Shown here piece after piece: positions 45,034-53,718 of a stretch of DNA of 64,000 bases (its first letter is position 1; the number at the start of each line of letters is the position of its first letter). The notes below the pieces were generated by a model. It was not told the origin of the DNA, did no database searches, and was given only the letters and a program-made list of their open reading frames with translations. The position numbers and the translations under genes were made by a program. The stretch lies in contig JBBSDP010000003.1 of NCBI GenBank assembly GCA_038240605.1, positions 1 through 64,000 of the forward strand. Direction: 5' to 3'. The DNA is from JBBSDP01 sp038240605 (GTDB lineage: Bacteria > Planctomycetota > Phycisphaerae > Tepidisphaerales > Tepidisphaeraceae).

Positions 45034-46257
45034 ATGCGACACCACAATCATCGTGACTGGCTTGCGGGGATTGCGCTCTTCTTGCTGACGGCGCCCCGTG
45101 CGTTCGGCGGCGGCATCGAAGTCCCCATGCAGGGCAGCCGCGCCGCCGGGCAGGCCGATGCGTTCACCGCGCAAGCGGATGATCCCTCGGCGATCTTCTA
45201 TAACCCCGCGGGCCTCACTCAGCTCCACGGCACGCAACTCAGCGCCGGCGCCTACTACCTCCAGCCGCTGTTTCACTTCAAGGGCGACGACGGCTCCAAC
45301 GAGCGCATGAACCTCCCGACCGTCCTGCCCCACCTTTATGCCGAGAGTGATTTCGACCTGGAGCGCTGGCGCTTCGGGCTCGGCGTGAACGACGTCTTCG
45401 GCATCAACGAGGATTACGGGAACAAGGGCCCCCTGCGCACTCTCGTAGACAAGGCACAGCTCGAGGTCGTCAACATCGCCCCCACGCTCGCTTACCAGGT
45501 CGACGATCACCTCTCGCTCGGCATCGCGTTCAACGTTTACTACGGCTACCTCAACCTCGAGCGCAGCGCGGTCCTCGCCGCCCCACCCGTGCCCGAAGGG
45601 AGCTTCCGTCTGCACGGGAACGACTTCGCCTTCGGCGTCACGCCGGGCGTGATGTACAAGATCAATGAGCAGAGCCAGATCGGCGCCTACTACCGATCAC
45701 CCTTCACTCTCGACTTCGACGGCAAAGCCCGCGTGACGTCGAGCGTGATCCCCGAGATCGGCCCGAGCAAAGCCCACGCGCCGCTGAGTTTCCCGCAGAG
45801 CTTCGGGGTGGGCTATGCCTATCGCCCCACGCCTCCCTGGGTCGTAGAAGCCGACGTGATCTGGACCGACTGGCACGTGGTGGACCGGCTCCGCATTCAC
45901 TCCAGCAACCCGGCCTTCAACAATCAGACCCTGCCGGCGGACTGGAAGAGCGGATTCACGTTCCGCCTCGGCACCCAGTACAAGTTCTCCGAGCACTGGC
46001 TGGTGCGCGGAGGTTATGCGTATGGCCAGACCTCGGTCCCGCAGTCAACGTTCTCCCCCCTCGTGCCCGACTCCAATTACCATCTGGCCGCGCTCGGCCT
46101 GGGTTACACGACGGACCGATGGGACCTGGACCTCGCATACAACTTCATCTACCGCGAACGCCGGCACATCCACAACGACGTGAACTCCCCCACCGTCGAC
46201 GGCACCTGGGACAACCAGATTCACGGGCTGATGCTGACGTTCACGCTGAAGCTCTAG
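45034..46257 (+). CDS. FadL/TodX-family outer membrane fatty-acid transporter
   Basis: 407 residues with a signal peptide (ALFLLTAPRAFGG). The mature start GGIEVPMQGSRAAGQADAFTAQADDPSAIFYNPAGL is the FadL N-terminal hatch, including the NPAG motif (about residue 58). Amphipathic beta strands run to a C-terminal TFTLKL ending as in outer-membrane barrels. FadL porins admit long-chain fatty acids and other hydrophobic compounds. It is divergent from the methyltransferase operon with 156 bases between, so it is a candidate entry route for a fatty-acyl signal. Promoters in the gap were not resolved. Confidence 0.9.
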   Translation: MRHHNHRDWLAGIALFLLTAPRAFGGGIEVPMQGSRAAGQADAFTAQADDPSAIFYNPAGLTQLHGTQLSAGAYYLQPLFHFKGDDGSNERMNLPTVLPHLYAESDFDLERWRFGLGVNDVFGINEDYGNKGPLRTLVDKAQLEVVNIAPTLAYQVDDHLSLGIAFNVYYGYLNLERSAVLAAPPVPEGSFRLHGNDFAFGVTPGVMYKINEQSQIGAYYRSPFTLDFDGKARVTSSVIPEIGPSKAHAPLSFPQSFGVGYAYRPTPPWVVEADVIWTDWHVVDRLRIHSSNPAFNNQTLPADWKSGFTFRLGTQYKFSEHWLVRGGYAYGQTSVPQSTFSPLVPDSNYHLAALGLGYTTDRWDLDLAYNFIYRERRHIHNDVNSPTVDGTWDNQIHGLMLTFTLKL

Positions 46258-46422
46258 GTTTGGCGGCGTGCTGAATTCTCCGGCTCGCATGCAGTCGCGT
46301 TGCGTATCATTGGGCCTGCACTCGTGATTTCGTCACCTTTGGACTTTGGCATCACGCACCGCGGCCGCGTAGGTAGCTCGCTGTCCACCATCTCGGTATC
46401 CTCCCCGTTCCCGTCGGTGGAG

Positions 46423-46965
46423 ATGGCCAATGCCGCTCACGCTAGTCTAGTTCGGAGATCGGGAAGCGACTCGCTCGCGAAGCTCGAGGCATCGGCTCTG
46501 TTGCGCATGCGTGAGGCCGAGGCGCTTCACGCCGCCGGCCAGCGTCTCGGCGCCATCTATCTGAACGGCTATGTGATCGAGATCAGTCTGAAGGCCGCCT
46601 ATTACCGCGTTATCGGCCTGGTCCCTGCCACGCTAATCGACAAGAAACTGCATCGGCTTCCAACGGAAAACACGATCAAGGCGATGCCCAGTCTGCCCTT
46701 TCACCCGCAGGGAGGCGCCTCCGCCGGACACAACGTGGTCGGCTGGGCCCTTCTTCTTGATCAAGAGCGCGCCATCCCCACTGCCGGTCGGGCCCCTCTC
46801 AATCCGACCTTTGCAACGGAACTGCACAATCGGATGCAGGATGTCTTCAGTTGTTGGGCAGAGTTTCTTCGCTACCGCGCCAACCGCCCCTATAATGACG
46901 AAGTTCAGACCATGCACGACTGCGCGAGGTGGATTCGCCGCCATTATCGAAGTCTTTGGAGATGA
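46423..46965 (+). CDS. HEPN-like small protein, function unknown
   Basis: 180 residues from ATG 46423; the frame is open from 46300 but the first 41 codons are not protein-like. An all-helical pattern with ASALLRMREAEALHAAGQRL and GAIYLNGYVIEISLKAAYYR resembles HEPN domains, which form the RNase or nucleotide-binding part of many toxin and defence systems. A convincing R-x4-6-H site is not clear. It overlaps the next gene by 4 bases (ATGA 46962-46965), so the two are a unit, possibly a toxin-antitoxin-like pair. Confidence 0.55.
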   Translation: MANAAHASLVRRSGSDSLAKLEASALLRMREAEALHAAGQRLGAIYLNGYVIEISLKAAYYRVIGLVPATLIDKKLHRLPTENTIKAMPSLPFHPQGGASAGHNVVGWALLLDQERAIPTAGRAPLNPTFATELHNRMQDVFSCWAEFLRYRANRPYNDEVQTMHDCARWIRRHYRSLWR

Positions 46966-47471
46966 CCATGCCCGCTAAAGCCATCGCCACTCGCCACCCT
47001 TTAGTGGATCGACTCGCCACGCGCATCTCGGGCACCCCGAGTTTAGATGAGCCCTATATCATTCAAGACCAAATTCCGCAAACGCGTTCACGCCATGTCG
47101 TTGTCATTTGGGATGCCTGGGCAAGAATGCCGCGCGCGGAGCGCGGACGCGTCATCGCCGATGCGTTTGAGGGTGCCGGAATTCAAGACGCCATTCGCGT
47201 TGCCTTGGGCCTCACCCAGCAGGAAGCTGCGGGCACGGGGTATCTTCCGTATCAAATCGTCGCAAACTGGAAGAAATCTGATGGGGAATCCGTTTTCAAG
47301 GCGCTCAAGCGGGCAATTGAAGACGTCCCCGGCGTTCACATCCGTACCGGCTCCTCAGTAGACCTCCGCTATCCCACGCTTGAACTGGCGCAGGAAGGTT
47401 ATCGACACCTCAGCGCCGCCATCCCCGGCCCCTATTGGGCGATCGTTAAAGAGGTGGGGACAATCGAGTAG
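46962..47471 (+). CDS. Partner protein of the HEPN-like gene, function unknown
   Basis: 169 residues from the overlapping ATG 46962 (or 46968, with GGAG 7 bases upstream). The sequence is alpha/beta: VVVIWDAWARMPRAERGRVI, AIRVALGLTQQEAAGTGYLP, YPTLELAQEGYRHL. It resembles no family I can name; the opening is compatible with a small regulatory or antitoxin-like protein. Coupled to the upstream HEPN-like gene. Confidence 0.5.
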   Translation: MTMPAKAIATRHPLVDRLATRISGTPSLDEPYIIQDQIPQTRSRHVVVIWDAWARMPRAERGRVIADAFEGAGIQDAIRVALGLTQQEAAGTGYLPYQIVANWKKSDGESVFKALKRAIEDVPGVHIRTGSSVDLRYPTLELAQEGYRHLSAAIPGPYWAIVKEVGTIE

Positions 47472-47487
47472 CCGGCGGCGTCACCAC

Positions 47488-47697
47488 CTATTCCACCCGG
47501 CACCGGTCGTCTCGCGGTCCGCCGCCGCTTCGACAAGCGGCTTCGTCCTCCGCGATCGCGTCGTCGTCGGTCTGATTTTCGTAATGGCCAATGACGGCTT
47601 GGACCCGTTTCGCGTTCCAACCTTTTGGGTATCGGTTCGGATCCCCTCTTGCGATCGCCTTGGCCGCGCGACTGGATTTTGAATTTGCTTTTTTCAT
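47488..47697 (-). CDS. Small basic/acidic protein of a common antitoxin-like family
   Basis: 69 residues from ATG 47697. A Lys-rich start (KKANSKSSRAAKAIARG) is followed by YPKGWNAKRVQAVIGHYENQ and TDDDAIAEDEAA, a pattern frequent in small proteins next to BrnT-like or other RelE-class toxins. It follows the frameshifted HEPN-like gene on the same strand by about 30 bases. No toxin partner of known family is adjacent. The family role is recalled, not verified. Confidence 0.55.
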   Translation of the reverse strand: MKKANSKSSRAAKAIARGDPNRYPKGWNAKRVQAVIGHYENQTDDDAIAEDEAACRSGGGPRDDRCRVE

Positions 47698-47726
47698 TTC
47701 CCACCGACCGATTCCATCTCGATGAC

Positions 47727-48207
47727 TCAAACTTCTTGGAGCCGGACGATTCGAATCATCTCGATACCCTCCCTGCTATAAAGCTCGCCGAATTCAAATT
47801 TATAATCAGCGGGCGCAATGATATCGCGGTCAGGAGCAACCCATGGATACTCAGAATTCTGAGGCGACCGTCCGCCGTCGTTGACGGCAGGGCTCAGACG
47901 CTCGATTTTGGCCGCCAGCGGCCGGACCGCCCTTGAAATCCAGTTATCTCGGGGTAATCGGCCGGCTTCCTCGCTCAGATACTGCTTAACCAGAATCGGG
48001 AGCTGCTTCGCGATGTGTGCGTGTGAGTCCTGCACCGCGGCGGGATCAGCGCCGGCGCCGATCATCGCCGCTTTGCATATCTTCTCGCACGCCATCTGAA
48101 GGTAGTGCAGGTGATGACACGGGGGTAACGCCCCCCGCGTCCAACAACACGTCGCGCGCATCAAGGTCGGACGAAGCCTGCCGGGCAAATGCCTGCGACC
48201 AATTCAT
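47727..48207 (-). pseudogene. HEPN-domain gene broken by a frameshift
   Basis: From ATG 48207, which overlaps the upstream stop (ATGA), the reading starts MNWSQAFARQASSDLDARDV with DVLLDAGG following. It then leaves frame near the G/C run at 48120-48130. In the next frame it resumes with CHHLHYLQMACEKICKAAM, a HEPN signature, and continues to a stop at 47727. A one-base change in the run GGGGGTAACGCCCCCC would restore a 160-residue HEPN protein. Either a true lesion or a sequencing error; the coupled start argues that the full gene existed. Confidence 0.65.
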
Positions 48208-48542
48208 GACGCCGTCTCAGCCGCACGCCTCGCCGGGAACAGCTCAGCTCCCAGCGTCCAACCATTGGGAAGCGAGAGCTTACCTGCCACCAGGCGCTCA
48301 AACTCGTGCGGCGTGATTTCGACGACCACTGAGGCGTAATATACTTCGTGACTCGGATCAGCCGTCATTGCGATCGGCAAGATCCCGCTCTCGGGCGTCA
48401 TGTCGTTTATTTCCAATAGCTTTATCGGTTTCCCGACGTCGGATTCGTCCACTTCGACCATTCGAAAGATACGCAAAACTCCCTCATCGAGACCGAAGTG
48501 CGCGTCAACCAGTCGCTGGGCGGTTTGATCTTTGGAAAGCAT
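48204..48542 (-). CDS. Small protein upstream of the HEPN gene, function unknown
   Basis: 112 residues from ATG 48542 with GAGG 5 bases upstream; a TATAAT just ahead (48559-48564) makes the earlier ATGs at 48557 and 48569 unlikely. The sequence VDAHFGLDEGVLRIFRMVE, PIKLLEINDMTPESG, YYASVVVEITPHEF is beta/alpha and unrecognised. Together with the HEPN gene it forms a two-gene unit with an ATGA junction, suggesting a toxin-antitoxin-like or regulatory pair. Confidence 0.6.
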   Translation of the reverse strand: MLSKDQTAQRLVDAHFGLDEGVLRIFRMVEVDESDVGKPIKLLEINDMTPESGILPIAMTADPSHEVYYASVVVEITPHEFERLVAGKLSLPNGWTLGAELFPARRAAETAS

Positions 48543-48558
48543 CGGTACCTCAATCATA

Positions 48559-48564
48559 ATTATA
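48559..48564 (-). promoter_or_regulatory. Candidate -10 box of the small gene / HEPN unit
   Basis: A perfect TATAAT on the minus strand in an AT-rich island (GTGTATAATTATG), with a start codon and Shine-Dalgarno 17 bases on. No clear -35 was found. Confidence 0.4.
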
Positions 48565-48703
48565 CACAATCAGTTAGCGGATGGCGCCGCGATCCACCGG
48601 GTGGACGTCGCCAACGGGTAGCGCACATCGCCGTCGGTCCCTGATGTATTTGGATTCGCCCCGTAATTCGGTCTCTTTGTGGTGGAGGGCCGCATGCGCG
48701 GAT

Positions 48704-49132
48704 TCATCTCTCCCGCGGCAACTCTTTCCCCTCATCGGTGATTTCGGTGATCTCCACCTTCGAAAAAACAGCTGTAGACGTTTCAGTTCCGATTCCCAGA
48801 CCAATGGCACCGACGTAGAAACTATCATGCCTGCTGATCTCCGAGAAGTCGGTTCGGTATTCGCACACCAGTTTGGCGTTCAGATAGGCGGAAATGCGGT
48901 CCTTCCTGACCTCGACCACGGACAGATATTGCCGGCCCTTCACTAACGGCACAGGCAACTTCGCGAACGTGTCGTTTTCTAGTTCTTGAGAAAAGCCCTT
49001 CATCGCCGCACAAGCAGTTTCCAGCGCCCCGAGCATCGCGCCGAAATCGTCAATGCGCGATAGCCACGCCTGGTTGACTAAGTTCGTCGCTTGGGTCAGG
49101 TATGGTTCATGCGAGTCCGATTGCTGAACCAC
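48704..49132 (-). CDS. C-terminal piece of a LamG/DUF1080-like beta-sandwich protein
   Basis: 142 residues from a GTG at 49132. The last 80 (KGRQYLSVVEVRKDRISAYL, VCEYRTDF, FYVGAIGLGIGTETSTAVFS, KVEITEIT) match the end of planctomycete LamG-like/DUF1080 (concanavalin-like) domains, which normally come after a kinase, protease or glycosidase domain. The N-terminal 55 residues are helical and no larger domain precedes, so it is probably the remaining end of a bigger gene. Confidence 0.55.
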   Translation of the reverse strand: MVQQSDSHEPYLTQATNLVNQAWLSRIDDFGAMLGALETACAAMKGFSQELENDTFAKLPVPLVKGRQYLSVVEVRKDRISAYLNAKLVCEYRTDFSEISRHDSFYVGAIGLGIGTETSTAVFSKVEITEITDEGKELPRER

Positions 49133-49295
49133 CGCCGCGGATAACGGACTGTGTCTTTGCGTGGCGTTTACCGCAGAAGTTTACCACCCACGTCTCTCCG
49201 AACAAGGCGTTTTTCGGAGAATATGGGCCGATTCATGCACGGATCTGCGAGAGTCGGGTCGACGAACTCGGATCGCCGTTCGCAATTTGCAGACC

Positions 49296-51455
49296 TTACC
49301 CGTGTCGCTCGTCTCCGGGTGTGGAGCCCGGATGCCACCGCCCGGCGATCTTTTCTTCCGCCTGGTTCATAAATTCCTGCAAATCAAGCGTTCCCTTGAT
49401 CGCATCCTCAACATCGAAATACGGCCGAACGCTCACGGTCGTATCGGTCTGTTCTTTTTCACCGAGCACCAACAGCAACGGCGTCTTGCTCATCAGCGCG
49501 TTGCGGATCTTCGAGCCGATCTTCTCGGGGCCCAAGTCCGCCTCCACGCGCATCCCCGCGTTCTGCAACGCGTGCCGCACTTCCCTGGCGTAGTCGTTGT
49601 GCTTCTCGCTGATCGACAGGACGGCCACCTGAACCGGGGCGAGCCAGAGCGGGAATGCGCCGCCGAAATGCTCGATCAGGATCCCCATGAACCGCTCCAT
49701 GCTGCCGAACGGGGCACGGTGGATCATCACCGGCCGGTGGGGGGCGTTATCGGCGCCGATGTACTGAAGGCCGAAACGCTCGGGGAGCACGTAGTCCAGC
49801 TGCACGGTGCCAAGCTGCCACTTACGGCCAATCACGTCGCGCACCAGGAAATCCACCTTCGGACCGTAGAACGCCGCTTCCCCTTCGGCTTCCACGAAGT
49901 CCACTTTCATCTCCAGCAGCACCGAGCGGATCTCTTCCTCCGCCTGCGCCCAGACCTCCCGATTGCCGGCGTACTTCTCGCTCTTCGGATCGCCTTTGCT
50001 CAGCCGGATCTGCACGTCGGAGAAACCAAGGCTCTGAAACACGAACTGCACGAGTTCGATCGTCGACTGGAACTCACCCTTCACCTGTTCGTGCGTGCAG
50101 AAGATATGGGCGTCGTCCTGGGTAAAGCCGCGTACGCGAGTCATGCCCGATAGCTCGCCGGACTGCTCGAAGCGATAGACGGTGCCGAATTCGGCAAGGC
50201 GCAGGGGCAGATCGCGATAGCTGTGCGCATCGCTGGCGTAGATCTTGATGTGGTGCGGGCAGTTCATTGGCTTCAGCAGGTAATCCTCACGTGACTGGGA
50301 GAGCGCCCGCGCGATGCTGTACTTCACGCCCGGGTCCTCCTCTTTCCACGGATACTTCTCCGGGTTGAAGCCCGCCGTCTTCACCAGCGATTTTTCTTCT
50401 TCGGCGGAAAGGGCGGCGCGGTGCCCGTCGCGCACCTCGCGCAGCGCCTTGACGAGCGGGAACGCCGACTCCCGGAGCATCGACATGGTCGGGAACTGGC
50501 TCTCCTCGTAATACGGATAGTGGCCGCTCGTCTTGTACAACTCGACCCGGCCGATGTGCGGCGTGTTGACCATCTGGTACCCGCGTCGAAACAGCTCCTT
50601 CTGCAAGAATTCCTGGAGCAGGAGGCGCACCATCGCCCCTTTGGGTTTCCAGAGGATCAGTCCCGGCCCCACCTGATCATCGATCGTGAAGAGCCCGAGC
50701 TTCTGGCCGATCACGCGGTGGTCCCGCTGTTTGGCTTCGTCGATCTGCTTGAGGTGTTGCTCGAGCTGCTTCTTGTCGAAGAAGCTCGTGCCGTAGATGC
50801 GCGTGAGTTGCTCGCGGTTGCTGTCGCCGCGCCAGTAAGCGCCCGCCACGCTCAGCAGCTTGAACGCCTCGATCTTGCCGGTCGCCGGCACGTGCGGGCC
50901 GCGGCAAAGGTCCAGGAATTCTCCCTGGCGATAAGTGGAGACGGTCTGCTCGCCGGCCTTTGCCAGCTCGTCGATGATCTCATCCTTGAACCGCTGGTTC
51001 TCCCCGCGCAGGGCGGTTTTGGCCTGAGCTGGCGAGACATCGTCCCGACCGAACGGCAGGTTCTCGTCGATGATCTTCTGCATTTCCCGCTCGACCTTCG
51101 GCAGTTCATCGATCGAGAAGTTCTTGGGTAGTTCGAAGTCGTAGTAGAAGCCGTTCTCGATGACCGGGCCGATCGTGTATTGCACGTCGCGGCCGTACAG
51201 CCTTCGGAGCGCCTGGGCGAGAACGTGCGCGGTGCTGTGCCGCATCACATACAGGCCATCTGGGTCGCGATCGGTGACGATCGCAACCACTTGTGAGCCG
51301 TTCAGCGGGTAAGACAGATCGACGAGCTTGCCGTCCACCCGGCCGACGATCGCCGCCTGGGCGAGGCGCTTGCCAATCGATTCGGCGAGCTGCGCAACGG
51401 TGGTGCCGTCCGGGAGTTCCTTGATGCTGCCGTCGGGGAGTTTGATCGAAGCCAT
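49296..51455 (-). CDS. thrS: Threonyl-tRNA synthetase
   Basis: Charges tRNA-Thr and edits Ser-tRNA-Thr. 719 residues: TGS domain (1-65), editing domain with HSTAH (about 78-82), class II core (DLCRGPHVPATG, RVRGFTQDDAHIFC, MNCPHHIKIY) and anticodon-binding domain (APVQVAVLSISEKHNDYA). A non-homologous tail (about 700-719) ends the protein. The ATG is preceded by a repeat of AAACTC units and lacks a Shine-Dalgarno. Confidence 0.98.
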   Translation of the reverse strand: MASIKLPDGSIKELPDGTTVAQLAESIGKRLAQAAIVGRVDGKLVDLSYPLNGSQVVAIVTDRDPDGLYVMRHSTAHVLAQALRRLYGRDVQYTIGPVIENGFYYDFELPKNFSIDELPKVEREMQKIIDENLPFGRDDVSPAQAKTALRGENQRFKDEIIDELAKAGEQTVSTYRQGEFLDLCRGPHVPATGKIEAFKLLSVAGAYWRGDSNREQLTRIYGTSFFDKKQLEQHLKQIDEAKQRDHRVIGQKLGLFTIDDQVGPGLILWKPKGAMVRLLLQEFLQKELFRRGYQMVNTPHIGRVELYKTSGHYPYYEESQFPTMSMLRESAFPLVKALREVRDGHRAALSAEEEKSLVKTAGFNPEKYPWKEEDPGVKYSIARALSQSREDYLLKPMNCPHHIKIYASDAHSYRDLPLRLAEFGTVYRFEQSGELSGMTRVRGFTQDDAHIFCTHEQVKGEFQSTIELVQFVFQSLGFSDVQIRLSKGDPKSEKYAGNREVWAQAEEEIRSVLLEMKVDFVEAEGEAAFYGPKVDFLVRDVIGRKWQLGTVQLDYVLPERFGLQYIGADNAPHRPVMIHRAPFGSMERFMGILIEHFGGAFPLWLAPVQVAVLSISEKHNDYAREVRHALQNAGMRVEADLGPEKIGSKIRNALMSKTPLLLVLGEKEQTDTTVSVRPYFDVEDAIKGTLDLQEFMNQAEEKIAGRWHPGSTPGDERHG

Positions 51456-51457
51456 TT

Positions 51458-51490
51458 CAGAGTTTGGAGTTTAGAGTTTGGAGTTTAGGA
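51458..51490. repeat. Direct repeat in the thrS leader
   Basis: Two near-identical copies of GAGTTTGGAGTTTA lie back to back directly upstream of the thrS start. It is low-complexity repeat material replacing the usual ribosome binding region. Confidence 0.6.
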
Positions 51491-51595
51491 AAATTCAGCG
51501 GTTGCCGCGCTGGTGCATTGACTACGCTGCCGCGTGGCGTATGGTCGCATCCGGGGGGAGTTGACGCAAACGATCGATAGGCTTCTGCTACTGCT

Positions 51596-52411
51596 CTACT
51601 GCTTTTCCTTGCCGAGGCCCAGCACCAGGCCGGCGGCCAGCGTGAAGAGTGCGATGCCCGTCATGTAAAGACGCGAGCGCGGTTGGTAGCAGAGGTTGGC
51701 CAGCACGCCACCGACCGGCTTGTATGGCGGAAGTGGAACGGGGGGCGGGACGTTCACGAGGGCAAAGGGAGACATGTCCGCGGCCGGTCGAGAATTTCGA
51801 TCGCCGAGCTTCACCACCCGGCTTCCCGCGCGAATCATCTTCATCTGCCGCTGGGCAAGACGCTCAGCCAGGGTCGGATCGCTCCCGACTCGGGCGAGAA
51901 ATGCGTCGTTCACGGTTACCTGTTTCTGGATCGACTCCAGGTCCATCTCGAGCATCCGCTTTTGATAGGCCAGCCGCCGGTTGGAATCGGCCTGGGGGAT
52001 GATGAGGCAACAGGCGATCAGCGCGATGCCGGCGCAGATGAGCGGCAGCGTCCAGCCGCCGCCTCGAACCGGTTCGCCGGTCGGCTCATCCGGATCGATT
52101 GGCGGGATGGGAACGGAGGCGGGAATCGCCAACGGCTCTGAAACCGCTTCAGAGCCGCGACGACTCGACTGAGCTCGCCGAAGTCCGTCAGGAAGCGGTG
52201 TGTGCAGGACCGCGGACTTCGCTCCCTGACGGTCGCGGCTCTGAAAAGGCCGCAGCTCTTGAGGGCCGACGTGCGGCGGTAGCGATGCAATTGGAGCAAC
52301 GGGCGGATCAACCGGGGGAATCGGTCCGGGATCGCTCTCTGTGGGGTCGATCGACTCCCACGGAAGGGCAACCTTCGAAGCTTGCGGTGGTTTCGCCTGC
52401 GGGTCGTCCAT
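51596..52411 (-). CDS. Two-helix membrane protein of unknown function with an in-frame REP insertion
   Basis: 271 residues from ATG 52411, 17 bases after the eno stop, so likely co-transcribed with eno. A Pro-rich N-terminus includes about 40 residues (QSRDRQGAKSAVLHTPLPDG and following) encoded by the dispersed inverted repeat seen at 16986. A helix lies at about 120-140 (LPLICAGIALIACCLIIP), then a coiled coil (RLAYQKRMLEMDLESIQKQV), a Pro-rich loop, and a last helix (MTGIALFTLAAGLVLGLG). The coiled coil between helices resembles FtsB/FtsL-like or septum proteins, but nothing specific can be claimed. Confidence 0.7.
   Translation of the reverse strand: MDDPQAKPPQASKVALPWESIDPTESDPGPIPPVDPPVAPIASLPPHVGPQELRPFQSRDRQGAKSAVLHTPLPDGLRRAQSSRRGSEAVSEPLAIPASVPIPPIDPDEPTGEPVRGGGWTLPLICAGIALIACCLIIPQADSNRRLAYQKRMLEMDLESIQKQVTVNDAFLARVGSDPTLAERLAQRQMKMIRAGSRVVKLGDRNSRPAADMSPFALVNVPPPVPLPPYKPVGGVLANLCYQPRSRLYMTGIALFTLAAGLVLGLGKEKQ
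52140..52255. repeat. Diverged REP-like inverted repeat inside a coding sequence
   Basis: CTTCAGAGCCGCGACG (52147-52162), GTCAGGAAGCGGTGTGTGC (52187-52205) and CCCTGACGGTCGCGGCTCTGAA (52223-52244) are recognisable parts of the 32-bp palindromic element at 16986-17060, here longer and imperfect. It keeps the reading frame of the host gene. Confidence 0.75.
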
Positions 52412-52428
52412 GCCCCGTTCCGAACCTC

Positions 52429-53718
52429 TTACGATTTCCAAAGCGTGCCGGCGAACACCGCGCGGTCGCCGAGCTGCTCTTCGATGCGCAGCAACTGGTT
52501 GTACTTGGCAACGCGGTCGCTTCGCGCCGGCGCGCCGGTCTTGATCTGGCCGCAATTGGTCGCCACTGCAATATCGGCAATAGTCGCGTCCTCGGTCTCG
52601 CCGCTGCGGTGGCTCAGCACGGCGCTGTAGCCGCTGCGGATGGCCAGGTTCACCGCCGCCAGCGTCTCGCTGAGCGTGCCGATCTGGTTCACCTTCACCA
52701 GGATCGAGTTGGCGGTGTTGCTCTTGATGCCCTTGTCCAGGAACTTCACGTTGGTGACGAACAGGTCGTCGCCGACGAGCTGGATCTTCTTGCCCAGGCG
52801 CTCGGTCAGCTTCTTCCAGCCGTCCCAGTCGTTCTCGGCCAGGCCGTCCTCAATCGATCGGATCGGGTACTTCTCGGCCCAGCGGGCCCAGTAATCGATC
52901 ATCTCCTCGCTCTTCACGATCTTGTCAGGGTTGCTCTTAAAGAACTTGTATCCCTTCTTCTCGTTATCCCACAGCTCGCTGGCGGCAGGGTCGAGGGCAA
53001 CGGAGATCTGACTACCGAACGAATAACCGGCGGACTCCACCGCTTCGCCGATCACCTTCAGCGCGTCTTCGTTGTCTTTCAGGTCGGGCGCGAAGCCGCC
53101 TTCGTCCCCCACCGCCGTGCTCATTTTGTTCTTGTGCAGGACTTTCTTGAGGGCGTGATAAACCTCGACGCCGGCCCGGAGCGCTTCGGTGAAGCTGCTA
53201 AAGCCCCACGGCTGGATCATGAACTCCTGGAAATCGACGTTGTTGTCGGCGTGTTTGCCGCCGTTGAGGATGTTCATCATCGGCACGGGGAGCGTGCGCG
53301 CCCCCGGCCCACCGAGGTAGCGATAGAGCGGGAGCGTACAGACTTCCGCGGCGGCCTTGGCCACCGCCATGCTGACGCCGAGGATCGCGTTGGCGCCGAG
53401 CTTGGCTTTGTTGGGGGTGCCGTCCAACTCGATCATCAGATGGTCGATCGCCTCCTGGTCGCGCGGATCCAGGCCAATGAGCTCCGGGGCGATCTTCGAG
53501 TTGACGTTCTCCACCGCCTTGGCCACGCCCTTGCCGACCCACTGCTTCTTGTCATTGTCGCGCAGCTCGACGGCCTCGTGCTCCCCGGTGCTGGCGCCGC
53601 TGGGGACCGCGGCCCGGCCGAGCGTGCCATCTTCAAGGATGACGTCCACTTCGACGGTGGGATTGCCGCGCGAGTCGAGAATCTGACGCGCCTGGATGAA
53701 TTCAATGTTCAAACTCAT
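52429..53718 (-). CDS. eno: Enolase
   Basis: Interconverts 2-phosphoglycerate and phosphoenolpyruvate in glycolysis. 429 residues, the normal length. Signatures: the SRGNPTVEVDV start, GASTGEHEAVELRDND, VGDEGGFAPDLKDNEDAL, IEDGLAENDWDGW, VGDDLFVTN, SHRSGETEDATIADIAVATN. Catalytic Glu, Lys and metal-binding Asp/Glu residues are in place. Followed closely by a membrane protein gene of unknown role. Confidence 0.98.
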   Translation of the reverse strand: MSLNIEFIQARQILDSRGNPTVEVDVILEDGTLGRAAVPSGASTGEHEAVELRDNDKKQWVGKGVAKAVENVNSKIAPELIGLDPRDQEAIDHLMIELDGTPNKAKLGANAILGVSMAVAKAAAEVCTLPLYRYLGGPGARTLPVPMMNILNGGKHADNNVDFQEFMIQPWGFSSFTEALRAGVEVYHALKKVLHKNKMSTAVGDEGGFAPDLKDNEDALKVIGEAVESAGYSFGSQISVALDPAASELWDNEKKGYKFFKSNPDKIVKSEEMIDYWARWAEKYPIRSIEDGLAENDWDGWKKLTERLGKKIQLVGDDLFVTNVKFLDKGIKSNTANSILVKVNQIGTLSETLAAVNLAIRSGYSAVLSHRSGETEDATIADIAVATNCGQIKTGAPARSDRVAKYNQLLRIEEQLGDRAVFAGTLWKS

